DNA from: Hydrogenophaga sp.
GTDB taxonomy: Bacteria; Pseudomonadota; Gammaproteobacteria; Burkholderiales; Burkholderiaceae_C
Direction of reading: 5' to 3'
Assembly: GCA_018993155.1 (NCBI GenBank)
Contig: JAGKSX010000067.1
Coordinates: 1-41,808 of the forward strand
Length of the DNA: 41,808 nt
A program made the translations under genes and the position numbers. Shown here one piece after another: positions 19,338 to 27,039 of this stretch; the stretch's first letter is position 1, and the number at the start of each line of letters is the position of its first letter. The notes under the pieces are model-generated. The model did not search any database, had not been told where the DNA came from, and saw only the letters and a program-made list of their open reading frames with translations.

Positions 19338-20585
19338 TCAGGCGTTCGGATTCTCGATCAGCAAGGCCATGCCCTGGCCGCCGCCCACACAGGCGCTGGA
19401 GATGCCGTAGCGCTGGCCGCTGCGCTGCAGTTCGCGCGCCAGCGTGAGGGTGAGGCGCACCCCGGTGGCGGCCAGCGGGTGGCCCAGCGCGATCGCGCCG
19501 CCGTTGACGTTGAGCTTGTCCAGGTCCATGCCGAGCTCGCGCGCCACGGCCAGGGTCTGCGCGCCCTGGGCTTCGTTCACCTCGAAGCGCGCGATGTCGG
19601 CGAGCTTGAGGCCGGTGCGCTCCAGCAGCAGGCGGATCGCCGGCGCGGGGCCGATGCCCATGATCTCGGGCGGCACGCCCACGGCGGCAGCGGCGACCAC
19701 CCGGGCCAGGGACTTCCTGCCGTTGGCCTTCGCGTAGCTGCCGGAAGCGACCACGCAGGCGGCGGCGGCATCCACCAGGGCCGAGCTGTTGCCACCGGTC
19801 TGCACGCCGCCCTCGAACACCGGTTTGAGCTTGGCCAGCACCTCCACCGGCGAGAGGCGCGGGTGGGTGTCGGTGGCGACTTCGGTGAGCTTGCCTTGCA
19901 GCTTGATGCCACGCGCCTTGTAGCCCGCGAGTTCGAACTTCTCGGTCACCACCGGCACGATCTCACCGGCGAGAAAACCGCTTTCCTGCGCGGCCACGGC
20001 CTTGGCGAACGAGGCCGAGGCGAAGGCGTCCACGTCCTCGCGCGCGATGCTGTATTGCTTCGCCAGGTTCTCGGCGGTCTGGATCATGTTGATGCCGGCC
20101 GCCGGGTCCTTCAGCGCTTCCCACATGTAATCCTTGAAACCCACCGGCGCGCCCAGCTTGAAGCCGGTGCGGTGGTCGAAGGCGGCGATGGGGTTGCGCG
20201 TCATGCTCTCGGTGCCCACCACCAGTGCGGCGTCGCAGGCGCCGCCCTGGATGTGTTCGCCGGCCTGGCGGAACAGCTCGAAGCCGGTGCCGCAGATGCG
20301 CTGCGCCATGATGGCCGGCACCTCCACGGGCACGCCGGCGTACAGGCCGATGTGGCGCGGCAGGAAGAACTGGTCGAAGTCGCCAGGGGCCATGTTGCCG
20401 GTGACGACCGAGCCGATGTGCTCGCCGGGCACGCCCGCGCGCGCCAGCGCTTCGCGCGCGGCCTTGATGCCCAGGTCGGTGGGCGAGATGTGGCCCAGCG
20501 CACCGCAATAGTCCACCAGGGGCGTGCGCACGCCGTCGAGCAGCCAGACGTCGTCGAACGCGTTGAAGAAGCCTCGGGAAGCCAT
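19338..20585 (-). CDS. Beta-ketothiolase (acetyl-CoA acyltransferase)
   Basis: This 415-residue thiolase has all three catalytic elements: the nucleophilic cysteine in MAQRICGTGFEL (about residue 94), the histidine in NVNGGAIALGHPLAATG and the second cysteine in SSACVGGGQGMALL. It would cleave a 3-keto-3-arylpropionyl-CoA with CoA to an aroyl-CoA and acetyl-CoA, the carbon-carbon cleavage of the beta-oxidative route. Length is somewhat above the roughly 390 residues of biosynthetic thiolases, fitting degradative ones. It follows the CoA ligase gene after 12 bp. Confidence 0.93.
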   Translation of the reverse strand: MASRGFFNAFDDVWLLDGVRTPLVDYCGALGHISPTDLGIKAAREALARAGVPGEHIGSVVTGNMAPGDFDQFFLPRHIGLYAGVPVEVPAIMAQRICGTGFELFRQAGEHIQGGACDAALVVGTESMTRNPIAAFDHRTGFKLGAPVGFKDYMWEALKDPAAGINMIQTAENLAKQYSIAREDVDAFASASFAKAVAAQESGFLAGEIVPVVTEKFELAGYKARGIKLQGKLTEVATDTHPRLSPVEVLAKLKPVFEGGVQTGGNSSALVDAAAACVVASGSYAKANGRKSLARVVAAAAVGVPPEIMGIGPAPAIRLLLERTGLKLADIARFEVNEAQGAQTLAVARELGMDLDKLNVNGGAIALGHPLAATGVRLTLTLARELQRSGQRYGISSACVGGGQGMALLIENPNA

Positions 20586-20597
20586 GTCGTCTTTCGT

Positions 20598-22469
20598 TTA
20601 TTCAGGTTTCAGGATGGCGTGCAGCGTGTCCGCGTGCAGGCGTTCCACGGTCTCGGCGCGATGCGCCAGCACCGCGCGCTGGTTGATCGAGCCCTTGTCG
20701 GTGATCTCGCCGCGGTCGATGGTGGGCGGGTCGGCCAGCAGGCACAGGCGCGCGATGCGGCTGGCGCTGCCGGTGGAGGTCTTGGCCAGATCGGTCACCA
20801 CGCGCTGGAAGTGCGCGAGCACGGGCGCGCTGTTGAGCACGTCGTGCAGCGAGGCCTCGGCGCCCAGGCCGCTGAGCGTGCGCACCGCGCCAGTGGGGAA
20901 CACCATGGCACCGACTTCCTTCATGTTCAGGCCGGTGAGCACCACGTCCTGGATGTAAGGCGCGCCGGCCGCGATGATCTTGGCGCGCAGCGGGCCCACG
21001 CTCACGAAGGTGCCGGTGGCGAGCTTGAAGTCTTCGGCGATGCGGCCGTCGAACTTCAGGCCCTGGTGGATGTCGGTCTCGTCGATCCACTTCACCGCGT
21101 CGCCGGTCTTGAAGAAGCCTTCTTCGTCGAAGGACTCGGCGGTTTCGGCGGGCATGCGCCAGTAGCCCGGCGTGATGTTCGGGCCCTTGTAGCGCACCTC
21201 GGTCTTGCCGTCGGTGTCGACCAGCTTGAGCACCAGGCCTGGCGTGGGCAGGCCCAGGTCACCGGCCTTCACGTTCGGGCTGGTGACAAAGATGCCGAAG
21301 GGGCCGGACTCGGTCATGCCCAGGCCCGTGCCCATGACGATGCGTTCGCCGATCTCCTGCTCCTGCACCGCGTGCAGGGCGTCCCACACTGGCTGGGCCA
21401 GGGCGGCGCCCGCGTAGAAGAACATGCGCACGCGCGAGAGCAGGGTCTTGCGCAGGGCCTCGTCGGTCTTCATGGCGTTGGCAATCGCCTCGAAACCCGT
21501 GGGCACGTTGAAGTACACCGTGGGTGCGATTTCGCGCAGGTTGCGCAGCGTCTCGGCCATCAGCGCGGGCGTGGGTTTGCCGTCGTCGATGTAGAGCGTG
21601 CCGCCGTGGTACAGCACCATGCCGACGTTGTGGTTGCCGCCAAAGGTGTGGTTCCAGGGCAGCCAGTCCACCAGCACCAGCGGGTTCTCGGCCAGCACCG
21701 GCATCGACTCCGTCATCTGCTGCTGGTTGGCGCACCACATGCGCTGCGTGTTGATCACGGCCTTGGGCATCTTGGTCGAGCCCGAGGTGAAGAGGAATTT
21801 GGTGATGGTGTCCGGGCCGGTGGCGGCCATGGCGGCGTCCACCGCCGGGGTGGGCTCGGTCGCCAGCAGCGAGGCGAACGAGGTGGTGGCGCGGCCGGGC
21901 ACGCTGCCCTCGGTCGTCACCAGCTCCACGTCGGCCCCCAGCGTGGCGAGCATGGCGCGGCTGTAGCGCTGCGCGTCGGCGGCGAACACCAGGCCGGGCG
22001 TGAGCGTCTTCACCACGTGGTGCAGCTTGTCGAAGTCCTGGCTCACGAGCGAATAGGCTGGCGAGGTCGGGCAGTAGGCGATGCCGGCGTAGACGCAGCC
22101 CAGCGCGAGCAGCGCATGCTCCAGGTCGTTCTCGCTCAGGATCAGCACCGGCTTGTCGGCGGACAGGCCGCGGTTCAGCAGGCCCTGGCCGATGCGGCGC
22201 GCCGCGTCGAGCGCCTGCGCGAAGCTGATGTGGCGCCATTCGCCCGTGGTGCCGTCGGGGTTCTTCGCGCGGCGCGCGAACACGGTCTGGTCGGGGCGTG
22301 TCCGGGCCCAGTGCACCAGCCGGTCGGTGATGCGACCGGGGAAGGCGGGCAGGTCCTGCTGCGCGCTCAGGTAGTGCACGCCGGTGTCGCCGTCGCGCAG
22401 GATCGCGCGGGTGACGCCGAACGTCAGAGGCCGGTAGCGGGGGGCGGCCGTGGCGGGGTTCTGGCTCAT
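20598..22469 (-). CDS. fcs: Feruloyl-CoA synthetase-like AMP-forming ligase
   Basis: This 623-residue adenylate-forming enzyme would activate a hydroxycinnamic acid (ferulate, p-coumarate, caffeate) with ATP and CoA. It has the P-loop-like KFLFTSGSTKMPKAVINTQR, the A5-type motif GTGLGMTESGPFGIF, and EEGFFKTGDAVKWID. LILSENDLEHALLALGCVYA followed by YCPTSPAYSLVSQDFDKLHH is characteristic of the feruloyl-CoA synthase subfamily. The C-terminal region lacks the usual compact GRxKD-lysine end and instead has FDGRIAEDFKLATGTFVSVG, again as in that subfamily. ATG 22469 is preferred over the open frame to 22526, which would run into element R4. The exact substrate is inferred. Confidence 0.87.
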   Translation of the reverse strand: MSQNPATAAPRYRPLTFGVTRAILRDGDTGVHYLSAQQDLPAFPGRITDRLVHWARTRPDQTVFARRAKNPDGTTGEWRHISFAQALDAARRIGQGLLNRGLSADKPVLILSENDLEHALLALGCVYAGIAYCPTSPAYSLVSQDFDKLHHVVKTLTPGLVFAADAQRYSRAMLATLGADVELVTTEGSVPGRATTSFASLLATEPTPAVDAAMAATGPDTITKFLFTSGSTKMPKAVINTQRMWCANQQQMTESMPVLAENPLVLVDWLPWNHTFGGNHNVGMVLYHGGTLYIDDGKPTPALMAETLRNLREIAPTVYFNVPTGFEAIANAMKTDEALRKTLLSRVRMFFYAGAALAQPVWDALHAVQEQEIGERIVMGTGLGMTESGPFGIFVTSPNVKAGDLGLPTPGLVLKLVDTDGKTEVRYKGPNITPGYWRMPAETAESFDEEGFFKTGDAVKWIDETDIHQGLKFDGRIAEDFKLATGTFVSVGPLRAKIIAAGAPYIQDVVLTGLNMKEVGAMVFPTGAVRTLSGLGAEASLHDVLNSAPVLAHFQRVVTDLAKTSTGSASRIARLCLLADPPTIDRGEITDKGSINQRAVLAHRAETVERLHADTLHAILKPE

Positions 22470-22526
22470 GTCTCTCTCGGGCGGTTCTTCGTTATCGATC
22501 AATCTTGTCGGCGCACGTGCCTGCAT

Positions 22527-22609
22527 CCAGAGATGCCGCGGATCCGGCTTCGCCGGTCCCAGGCATCGCCCCCTTGCGGGGTGACGCCGAAGGCGGCGCG
22601 GGGGGGGTG
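22527..22609 (-). repeat. Intercistronic hairpin element R4 (enoyl-CoA hydratase to fcs)
   Basis: It begins 10 bases after the enoyl-CoA hydratase stop on the minus strand. A C-run and GCGCCGCC-TTC-GGCGTC hairpin are followed by CCCCGCAAGGGG, then a compound stem-loop with arms GATGCC and GGCATC (22562-22567 and 22532-22537) around CCGGC-GAAG-CCGG. It shares its end (GGCATCTC) with R3. Confidence 0.78.
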
Positions 22610-22619
22610 AAGAGCGACC

Positions 22620-23408
22620 TCAGTCGCTCTTTACTTTGCTGGCCCTGCCTTCGAGGAAGGCGCGCACGCGTTCCTTGGCCTCGGGAGCGTTCTGCACGAT
22701 GGCGGCCATCAACGCTTCGGTGAAGAAGCCCTGGTCGGCCGGTTGTTCGGCGATGCGCGGCAGGGCGTGCATCAGCGCGTAGTTGGTCAGCGGTGCGTTG
22801 CTGGCGATGCGCGTGGCCAGTTCCATGGCTTTTTCCAGCGCCGTGCCTTCGGGCACCAGGTACTGCGCCAGGCCGATGCGCTCACCGTCCTCGGCCTTGT
22901 AGACGCGGCCGGTGAACATCATGTCGGCCATGCGCGCGGCACCGATCAGGCGCGGGATGCGCACCGAGCCGCCACCGCCCACGAAGATGCCGCGCGAGCC
23001 TTCGGGCAGCGCGAAGAAGGACGAGGCGTCGGCCACGCGGATGTGGCAGGCGCTGGCCAGCTCCAGGCCACCGCCGACCACCGCGCCGTGCAGCGCCGCG
23101 ACCACCGGCACCGGGCCGTGCTGCACGCACTCCAGCGCGGCGTGCCACATGCGCGAGTGGTGCAGGCCCTGGCCGGCGTCGCGTTCCTGCAGTTCGGAGA
23201 GGTCCAAGCCGGCGCAGAAGTGGTCGCCCGCGCCGTGGATCACGGCGGCGCGCACGCCTTGCGGCATGCCCTGGAAGATGTCGCGCAAGGCGAGGATCAG
23301 GCCGTCGTTGAGCGCGTTGCGCTTGGCGGGCCGGTTCAGCGTGATGACCGCGATTTCGGACGATGCGCCTTGCAGGCTCAGGCTGATGTCGGTGGAATGG
23401 ATGGGCAT
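22620..23408 (-). CDS. Enoyl-CoA hydratase/isomerase (crotonase family)
   Basis: The 262-residue crotonase-fold protein has the oxyanion-hole segments HFCAGLDLSEL and ALHGAVVGGGLELASACHIR, and both candidate catalytic glutamates (GGGLELAS and FALPEGSRGIF). It lacks the segment typical of hydroxycinnamoyl-CoA hydratase-lyase (HCHL/Ech), so it probably hydrates the enoyl-CoA without the retro-aldol cleavage to an aldehyde. This agrees with the SDR and thiolase genes downstream. ATG 23408 is chosen; an open frame to 23465 would run through the promoter and operator. It is the first gene of the eleven-gene operon. Confidence 0.88.
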   Translation of the reverse strand: MPIHSTDISLSLQGASSEIAVITLNRPAKRNALNDGLILALRDIFQGMPQGVRAAVIHGAGDHFCAGLDLSELQERDAGQGLHHSRMWHAALECVQHGPVPVVAALHGAVVGGGLELASACHIRVADASSFFALPEGSRGIFVGGGGSVRIPRLIGAARMADMMFTGRVYKAEDGERIGLAQYLVPEGTALEKAMELATRIASNAPLTNYALMHALPRIAEQPADQGFFTEALMAAIVQNAPEAKERVRAFLEGRASKVKSD

Positions 23409-23426
23409 GAGGCAGGAAGGGCTTGC

Positions 23427-23455
23427 TTGAAGTGAGGTCGCATTATTGTTATAAA
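23427..23455 (+). promoter_or_regulatory. Sigma-70 promoter for the amidohydrolase/CoA-ligase operon
   Basis: TTGAAG (23427-23432), a 17-base spacer and TATAAA (23450-23455) fit the vegetative promoter consensus on the plus strand. The -10 element lies inside the dyad at 23443-23461, so a bound repressor would block it. The gene starts at 23522. Confidence 0.6.
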
Positions 23456-23470
23456 CAATAACCAAAACAA
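23442..23470 (-). promoter_or_regulatory. Sigma-70 promoter for the hydroxycinnamate operon
   Basis: On the minus strand, TTGTTT (23470-23465), a 17-base spacer and AATAAT (23447-23442) form a reasonable promoter. The predicted start is about 25 bp upstream of the enoyl-CoA hydratase ATG at 23408. The dyad at 23443-23461 covers most of the spacer and the -10 element. Confidence 0.55.
23443..23461. promoter_or_regulatory. Shared MarR-type operator between divergent operons
   Basis: TTATTGTT-ATA-AACAATAA is a perfect 8-bp inverted repeat with a three-base centre, lying between divergently transcribed catabolic operons and overlapping the -10 regions of both predicted promoters. Size and symmetry are typical of MarR-family sites, and a MarR gene ends the minus-strand operon. 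The pairing of protein and site is inferred. Confidence 0.7.
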
Positions 23471-23521
23471 GCGCGCCGGTCGAAAACGACCCCCGTGTTT
23501 TCCCTAATCTCCGGAGACAAG

Positions 23522-24388
23522 ATGGACCACAAGAACCTCCTCGCGATCGACATCCACACCCACGCGGAAGTGAGCTGCCGCAACCCCTTCGACAACTATG
23601 GCGAGGAGTACGACCGCGCGGCCGACAAGTACTTCGGCAGCAACCGCCGGCCCACCATCGCCGAGACCATCGCCTACTACCGCGAGAAGAAGATCGGCCT
23701 GGTGATGTTCACCGTGGACAGCGAGTCCAAACTCGGCCGGCGCCGCATTCCCAACGAAGAGATTGCGCAGGCCGCGCGCGAGAACAGCGACATGATGATC
23801 GCCTTCGCCAGCATCGACCCGCACAAGGGCAAGATGGGCGCGCGCGAGGCCGAGCGGCTGATCGCGGAGGAGGGCGTCAAGGGCTTCAAGTTCCACCCCA
23901 CGGTGCAGGGCTACCACCCCTACGACAAGATGGCCTGGCCGATCTACGAGGTGATCAACGCGCACAAGCTGCCCGCGATCTTCCACACCGGCCACAGCGG
24001 CATCGGCTCGGGCATGCGCTGCGGCGGCGGCTTGCGGCTGGAGTACAGCAACCCCATGCACCTGGACGACGTGGCGATCGACTTCCCCGACATGCAGATC
24101 GTCATGGCCCACCCCAGCTTCCCCTGGCAGGACGAGGCGCTCAGCGTGGCCACGCACAAGCCCAACGTGTGGATCGACCTCTCGGGCTGGAGCCCGAAGT
24201 ACTTCCCGAAGCAGCTGGTGCAGTACGCCAACACGCTGCTGAAGGACCGCGTGCTGTTCGGCAGCGACTACCCGCTGATCACGCCCGAGCGCTGGATGAA
24301 GGACTTCGAGGTCGCCGGCTTCAAGCCCGAGGTGATGCCCGGCATTCTCAAAGGCAACGCGGTGCGCCTGCTGGGCCTGGACACCTGA
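23522..24388 (+). CDS. Amidohydrolase_2-family metal-dependent hydrolase or decarboxylase
   Basis: This 288-residue TIM-barrel protein has the metal ligands of the ACMSD-like group: AIDIHTHAEVS (HxH), IFHTGHSG, IVMAHPSFPWQDEAL and VLFGSDYPLITPERW (aspartate). Relatives decarboxylate or hydrolyse aromatic carboxylates and ring-cleavage products (gamma-resorcylate, 5-carboxyvanillate, 2-pyrone dicarboxylate). The substrate here is unknown. ATG 23522 is preceded by CGGAGA. It is 10 bp upstream of a CoA ligase gene and shares its promoter region, and probably its repressor, with the hydroxycinnamate operon, so an aromatic substrate is likely. Confidence 0.85.
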   Translation: MDHKNLLAIDIHTHAEVSCRNPFDNYGEEYDRAADKYFGSNRRPTIAETIAYYREKKIGLVMFTVDSESKLGRRRIPNEEIAQAARENSDMMIAFASIDPHKGKMGAREAERLIAEEGVKGFKFHPTVQGYHPYDKMAWPIYEVINAHKLPAIFHTGHSGIGSGMRCGGGLRLEYSNPMHLDDVAIDFPDMQIVMAHPSFPWQDEALSVATHKPNVWIDLSGWSPKYFPKQLVQYANTLLKDRVLFGSDYPLITPERWMKDFEVAGFKPEVMPGILKGNAVRLLGLDT

Positions 24389-24398
24389 GGCCGCGCCC

Positions 24399-26237
24399 AT
24401 GCAGGCCTTCACCACGCTGGCCGACATTCAGCGGCTGGAGCAGACCCCGCGCGGGCAGACCGCGCCGCACCGCAGCCCGTATGCGCTGATCCGTGCCACG
24501 GCCGAGCGTTTCCCCGAGCGCGAGGCGTTCACCTTCCTGCCCGATGCCGGGCTGGAGACGCCGCCCCGGCGCGTGAGCTACCGCGCGCTGCTGGCCGACA
24601 TCCACCGCGCGGCCAACCTGTTCCGCTCGCTGGGCGTGGGGCCGGACGACGCGGTGGCGCTGCTCGCGCCCAACCTGCCCGAGGCGCATGCGGTGCTCTG
24701 GGGCGCGCAGCTCGCGGGCCGCGTGTGCCCCATCAACTACCTGCTGCAGCCCGATCACATCGCGGCGCTGTTGAAAGCCTCGAACGCGAAGCTGCTGGTG
24801 GCGCTCGGGCCCAGCGGCGAACTGGCGGTGTGGCCGGTGGCCCAGCAGGTGGTGCAGCACCACGTGCTGCCCTTGCTACAGATCCGCGTGGGCGAGTCCA
24901 CCGCGCCCGAGGTGCCGGTGCTGCAGGACCTGCTGGCCGCGCAGCCCGAGGCGCTGGGCTTCGAGCCCGACCTGGACCCCGATCGTGTGGTGGCGCTGTT
25001 CCACACCGGCGGCACCACGGGCGCGCCCAAGCTCGCGCAACACACACAGGGCAACGAGGCGCACACGGCCTGGTTCGCCCATGCCTTCTACGACCTGGAC
25101 GAACACGCGGTGGAGATCAACGGCTTTCCGCTGTTCCACGTGGCCGGCGCGTTCGTCTACGGCCTGGCCCTGCTGGCGGTGGGCGCACGGCAGGTGCTGC
25201 CCACGCTCAGCGGCATGCGCAACACCGGCTTCGTGCAGCGCTACTGGCGGTTCTGCGAACGCGAGCGCGTGACGCACCTGGCCTGCGTGCCCACGGTGCT
25301 CGCGGCCCTGATGGGCGTGCCGGTGGACGCGGACATCACCACCGTGCGCGCGGCCTACACCGGCGGCTCGCCGCTGCCGTCCGAACTCGCGCAGCGCTTC
25401 GAAGCCGCCACCGGCATTCCCGTGCGCAACATCCTGGGCATGACCGAGTGCGCGGGGCTGGTGAGCATCGAGCCGCTGCTCGGTCCGCGCACGCCCGGCT
25501 CGGCGGGCCTGCGCCTGCCCTACACCGAGGTGCACGCTGTGCCCTGGCGCGACGGAGAGGCGAAACTGAGCGAGCGCTGCGCGGCGGGCGAGACCGGCGT
25601 GCTGGTGCTGCGCGGTCCGCACGTGAGCCCGGGCTACACCGATGCCGCGCGCAACGCCGGGATGTTCGAGCGGGGCTGGATCGTCACCGGCGACCTGGGC
25701 CACCTCGACGAGGCCGGCCGCATCCACATCACCGGCCGCGCGAAGGACGTGATCATCCGCGGCTCGCACAACATCGACCCTGGTCTGGTGGAAGACGCGT
25801 TCCTGGCGCACCCCGCCGTGGCGCTGTGCGCAGTGGTGGCCGAGCCCGATGCCTACGCGGGCGAAGTGCCGGTGGCCTTCGTGACGCTCAAGCCGGGGAC
25901 GGCGCTGCTTGCCGACGAGTTGCTGGCGCTGGTTGCGCCGCAGGTCTACGAACGGCCGGCGGTGCCCAAACGCGTGGTGCTGCTCGACGCCTTGCCGATG
26001 ACGGCGATCGGCAAGGTGTTCAAGCCCGAGTTGCGCCTGCGCGCGATCGAGATCAAGCTGGCGGAGAGTCTGCGCGAGTGGGCGCCCGGTGTGCCGGCGC
26101 GCGTGCAGGCGCTGGAGCGGGGCGGGCGGCAGTGCGCGGTGATCACCGTGAGCGGCCCGCGCGACGACGCGTTGCGCGAGCGCCTGATGCAGGGCCTGGC
26201 GGCCATGGCCGTGCAGACCGAGTTGCGTTTCGAGTAG
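24399..26237 (+). CDS. AMP-forming acyl-CoA synthetase
   Basis: This 612-residue adenylate-forming ligase has the P-loop VALFHTGGTTGAPKLAQHTQ, the A5 motif NILGMTECAGL, GWIVTGDLGHLDEAGRIHIT, the hinge GRAKDVIIRGSHNIDPGLVE and the catalytic lysine in MTAIGKVFKPELR. It would make an acyl-CoA from a free acid. It differs from the fcs-type ligase at 20598 and is closer to medium-chain or cyclohexane-carboxylate-type ligases. It follows the amidohydrolase by 10 bp, suggesting that the two act on one substrate, for example the acid released by the hydrolase. The substrate is not predictable. Confidence 0.87.
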   Translation: MQAFTTLADIQRLEQTPRGQTAPHRSPYALIRATAERFPEREAFTFLPDAGLETPPRRVSYRALLADIHRAANLFRSLGVGPDDAVALLAPNLPEAHAVLWGAQLAGRVCPINYLLQPDHIAALLKASNAKLLVALGPSGELAVWPVAQQVVQHHVLPLLQIRVGESTAPEVPVLQDLLAAQPEALGFEPDLDPDRVVALFHTGGTTGAPKLAQHTQGNEAHTAWFAHAFYDLDEHAVEINGFPLFHVAGAFVYGLALLAVGARQVLPTLSGMRNTGFVQRYWRFCERERVTHLACVPTVLAALMGVPVDADITTVRAAYTGGSPLPSELAQRFEAATGIPVRNILGMTECAGLVSIEPLLGPRTPGSAGLRLPYTEVHAVPWRDGEAKLSERCAAGETGVLVLRGPHVSPGYTDAARNAGMFERGWIVTGDLGHLDEAGRIHITGRAKDVIIRGSHNIDPGLVEDAFLAHPAVALCAVVAEPDAYAGEVPVAFVTLKPGTALLADELLALVAPQVYERPAVPKRVVLLDALPMTAIGKVFKPELRLRAIEIKLAESLREWAPGVPARVQALERGGRQCAVITVSGPRDDALRERLMQGLAAMAVQTELRFE

Positions 26238-26240
26238 GCG

Positions 26241-26870
26241 CTACCAGCCGCCGCGCGTGAGCCAGCGCTCGACCTGATCGAGCTTGTCCACGCCCCAGAA
26301 CGGTTCGCCGTCCACCACCACGGTTGGCGAGCCGAACACGCCGGCTTTCAGCGACGCGTCGACCATCGCGCGCAGCAGCGATGCGGCTTCTTCACCCGCG
26401 GCCGCCTCGGCCACCGCGTCGGCCGACAGGCCCTCGGGCAGCGCCAGGCCGCGCAGCGATGCCGGCGTGGAGAGGTCCTGACCCTCGCCCCAGTAGGCGG
26501 CGTAGATGGCGTGGGCCAGCGCGGCCGCGTGTTCGGGCTGGTGCTGCTTCACCCAGGCAAAGGCGCGCGCGCAGGGCAGGGGGTTCATCACCGGGTCGTT
26601 CGGCTGGCGCTTCATCGCAAGGCCGTGTTCGCGCGCGTGGCGCAGCACATCGCGCGCGGTGTAGGGGCCTTTGAGGGGCGTGTCCATCAAGGGCTTGAGG
26701 CCCATCACCTTCATCACCGACACGCCCAGCAGCATGGCGCGCCAGTCCACCGTGCGGCCGTGGCGCGCGGCCAGGGCTTCGATGCGCAGGGAGGCGAAGT
26801 AGCCGTAGGGCGAGATGAAGTCGAAGTGGAACTGGAGGGGCTCGATCGAAATATTGCTAGCAGGTTTCAT
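26241..26870 (-). CDS. 2-Hydroxychromene-2-carboxylate isomerase-like DsbA-fold protein
   Basis: The 209-residue protein has the kappa-class GST/DsbA fold. FHFDFISPYGYFASLRIEAL near residue 14 contains the Ser-Pro-Tyr active-site region, and GVFGSPTVVVDGEPFWGVDK holds the cis-proline. HCCA isomerases use glutathione to isomerise naphthalene-pathway intermediates, but relatives occur in many aromatic and phenylpropanoid gene sets, so only the fold and general class are secure. The ATG at 26870 has no clear ribosome-binding site and might be leaderless. The gene converges on the CoA ligase with a 3-bp gap. Confidence 0.78.
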   Translation of the reverse strand: MKPASNISIEPLQFHFDFISPYGYFASLRIEALAARHGRTVDWRAMLLGVSVMKVMGLKPLMDTPLKGPYTARDVLRHAREHGLAMKRQPNDPVMNPLPCARAFAWVKQHQPEHAAALAHAIYAAYWGEGQDLSTPASLRGLALPEGLSADAVAEAAAGEEAASLLRAMVDASLKAGVFGSPTVVVDGEPFWGVDKLDQVERWLTRGGW

Positions 26871-26888
26871 AACAATATGGAATAGCTG
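26863..26888. promoter_or_regulatory. Conserved box upstream of the orphan dctP (copy 1)
   Basis: This 26-base stretch starts GGTTTCATA and ends ATAGCTG. It is identical at 21 of 26 positions, without gaps, to 30605-30630 upstream of the second dctP gene. It also covers the start codon of the divergent isomerase gene. Shared sequence before two paralogous binding-protein genes suggests a common regulator site; this is inference. Confidence 0.45.
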
Positions 26889-27039
26889 TTTGTACCTAAA
26901 CGGTCTGGCTCGGTGGGTACGATGGCCGCACAGTGTGCCTGTTGTGTCTGACGCGGCACATGCCATGTCCTGGCCCGCCCTGCAGGGTGCGCCGCACGGA
27001 CCTTTCTTCCTCCCTCTTTTTTCTTTCAGGAGTTTCTCC

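Noticed and set aside
19479-22610. A 1043-codon open frame on the plus strand over the thiolase and fcs genes
   Set aside because: The composition is biased and without domains, while the minus strand encodes complete, motif-bearing enzymes over the same bases.
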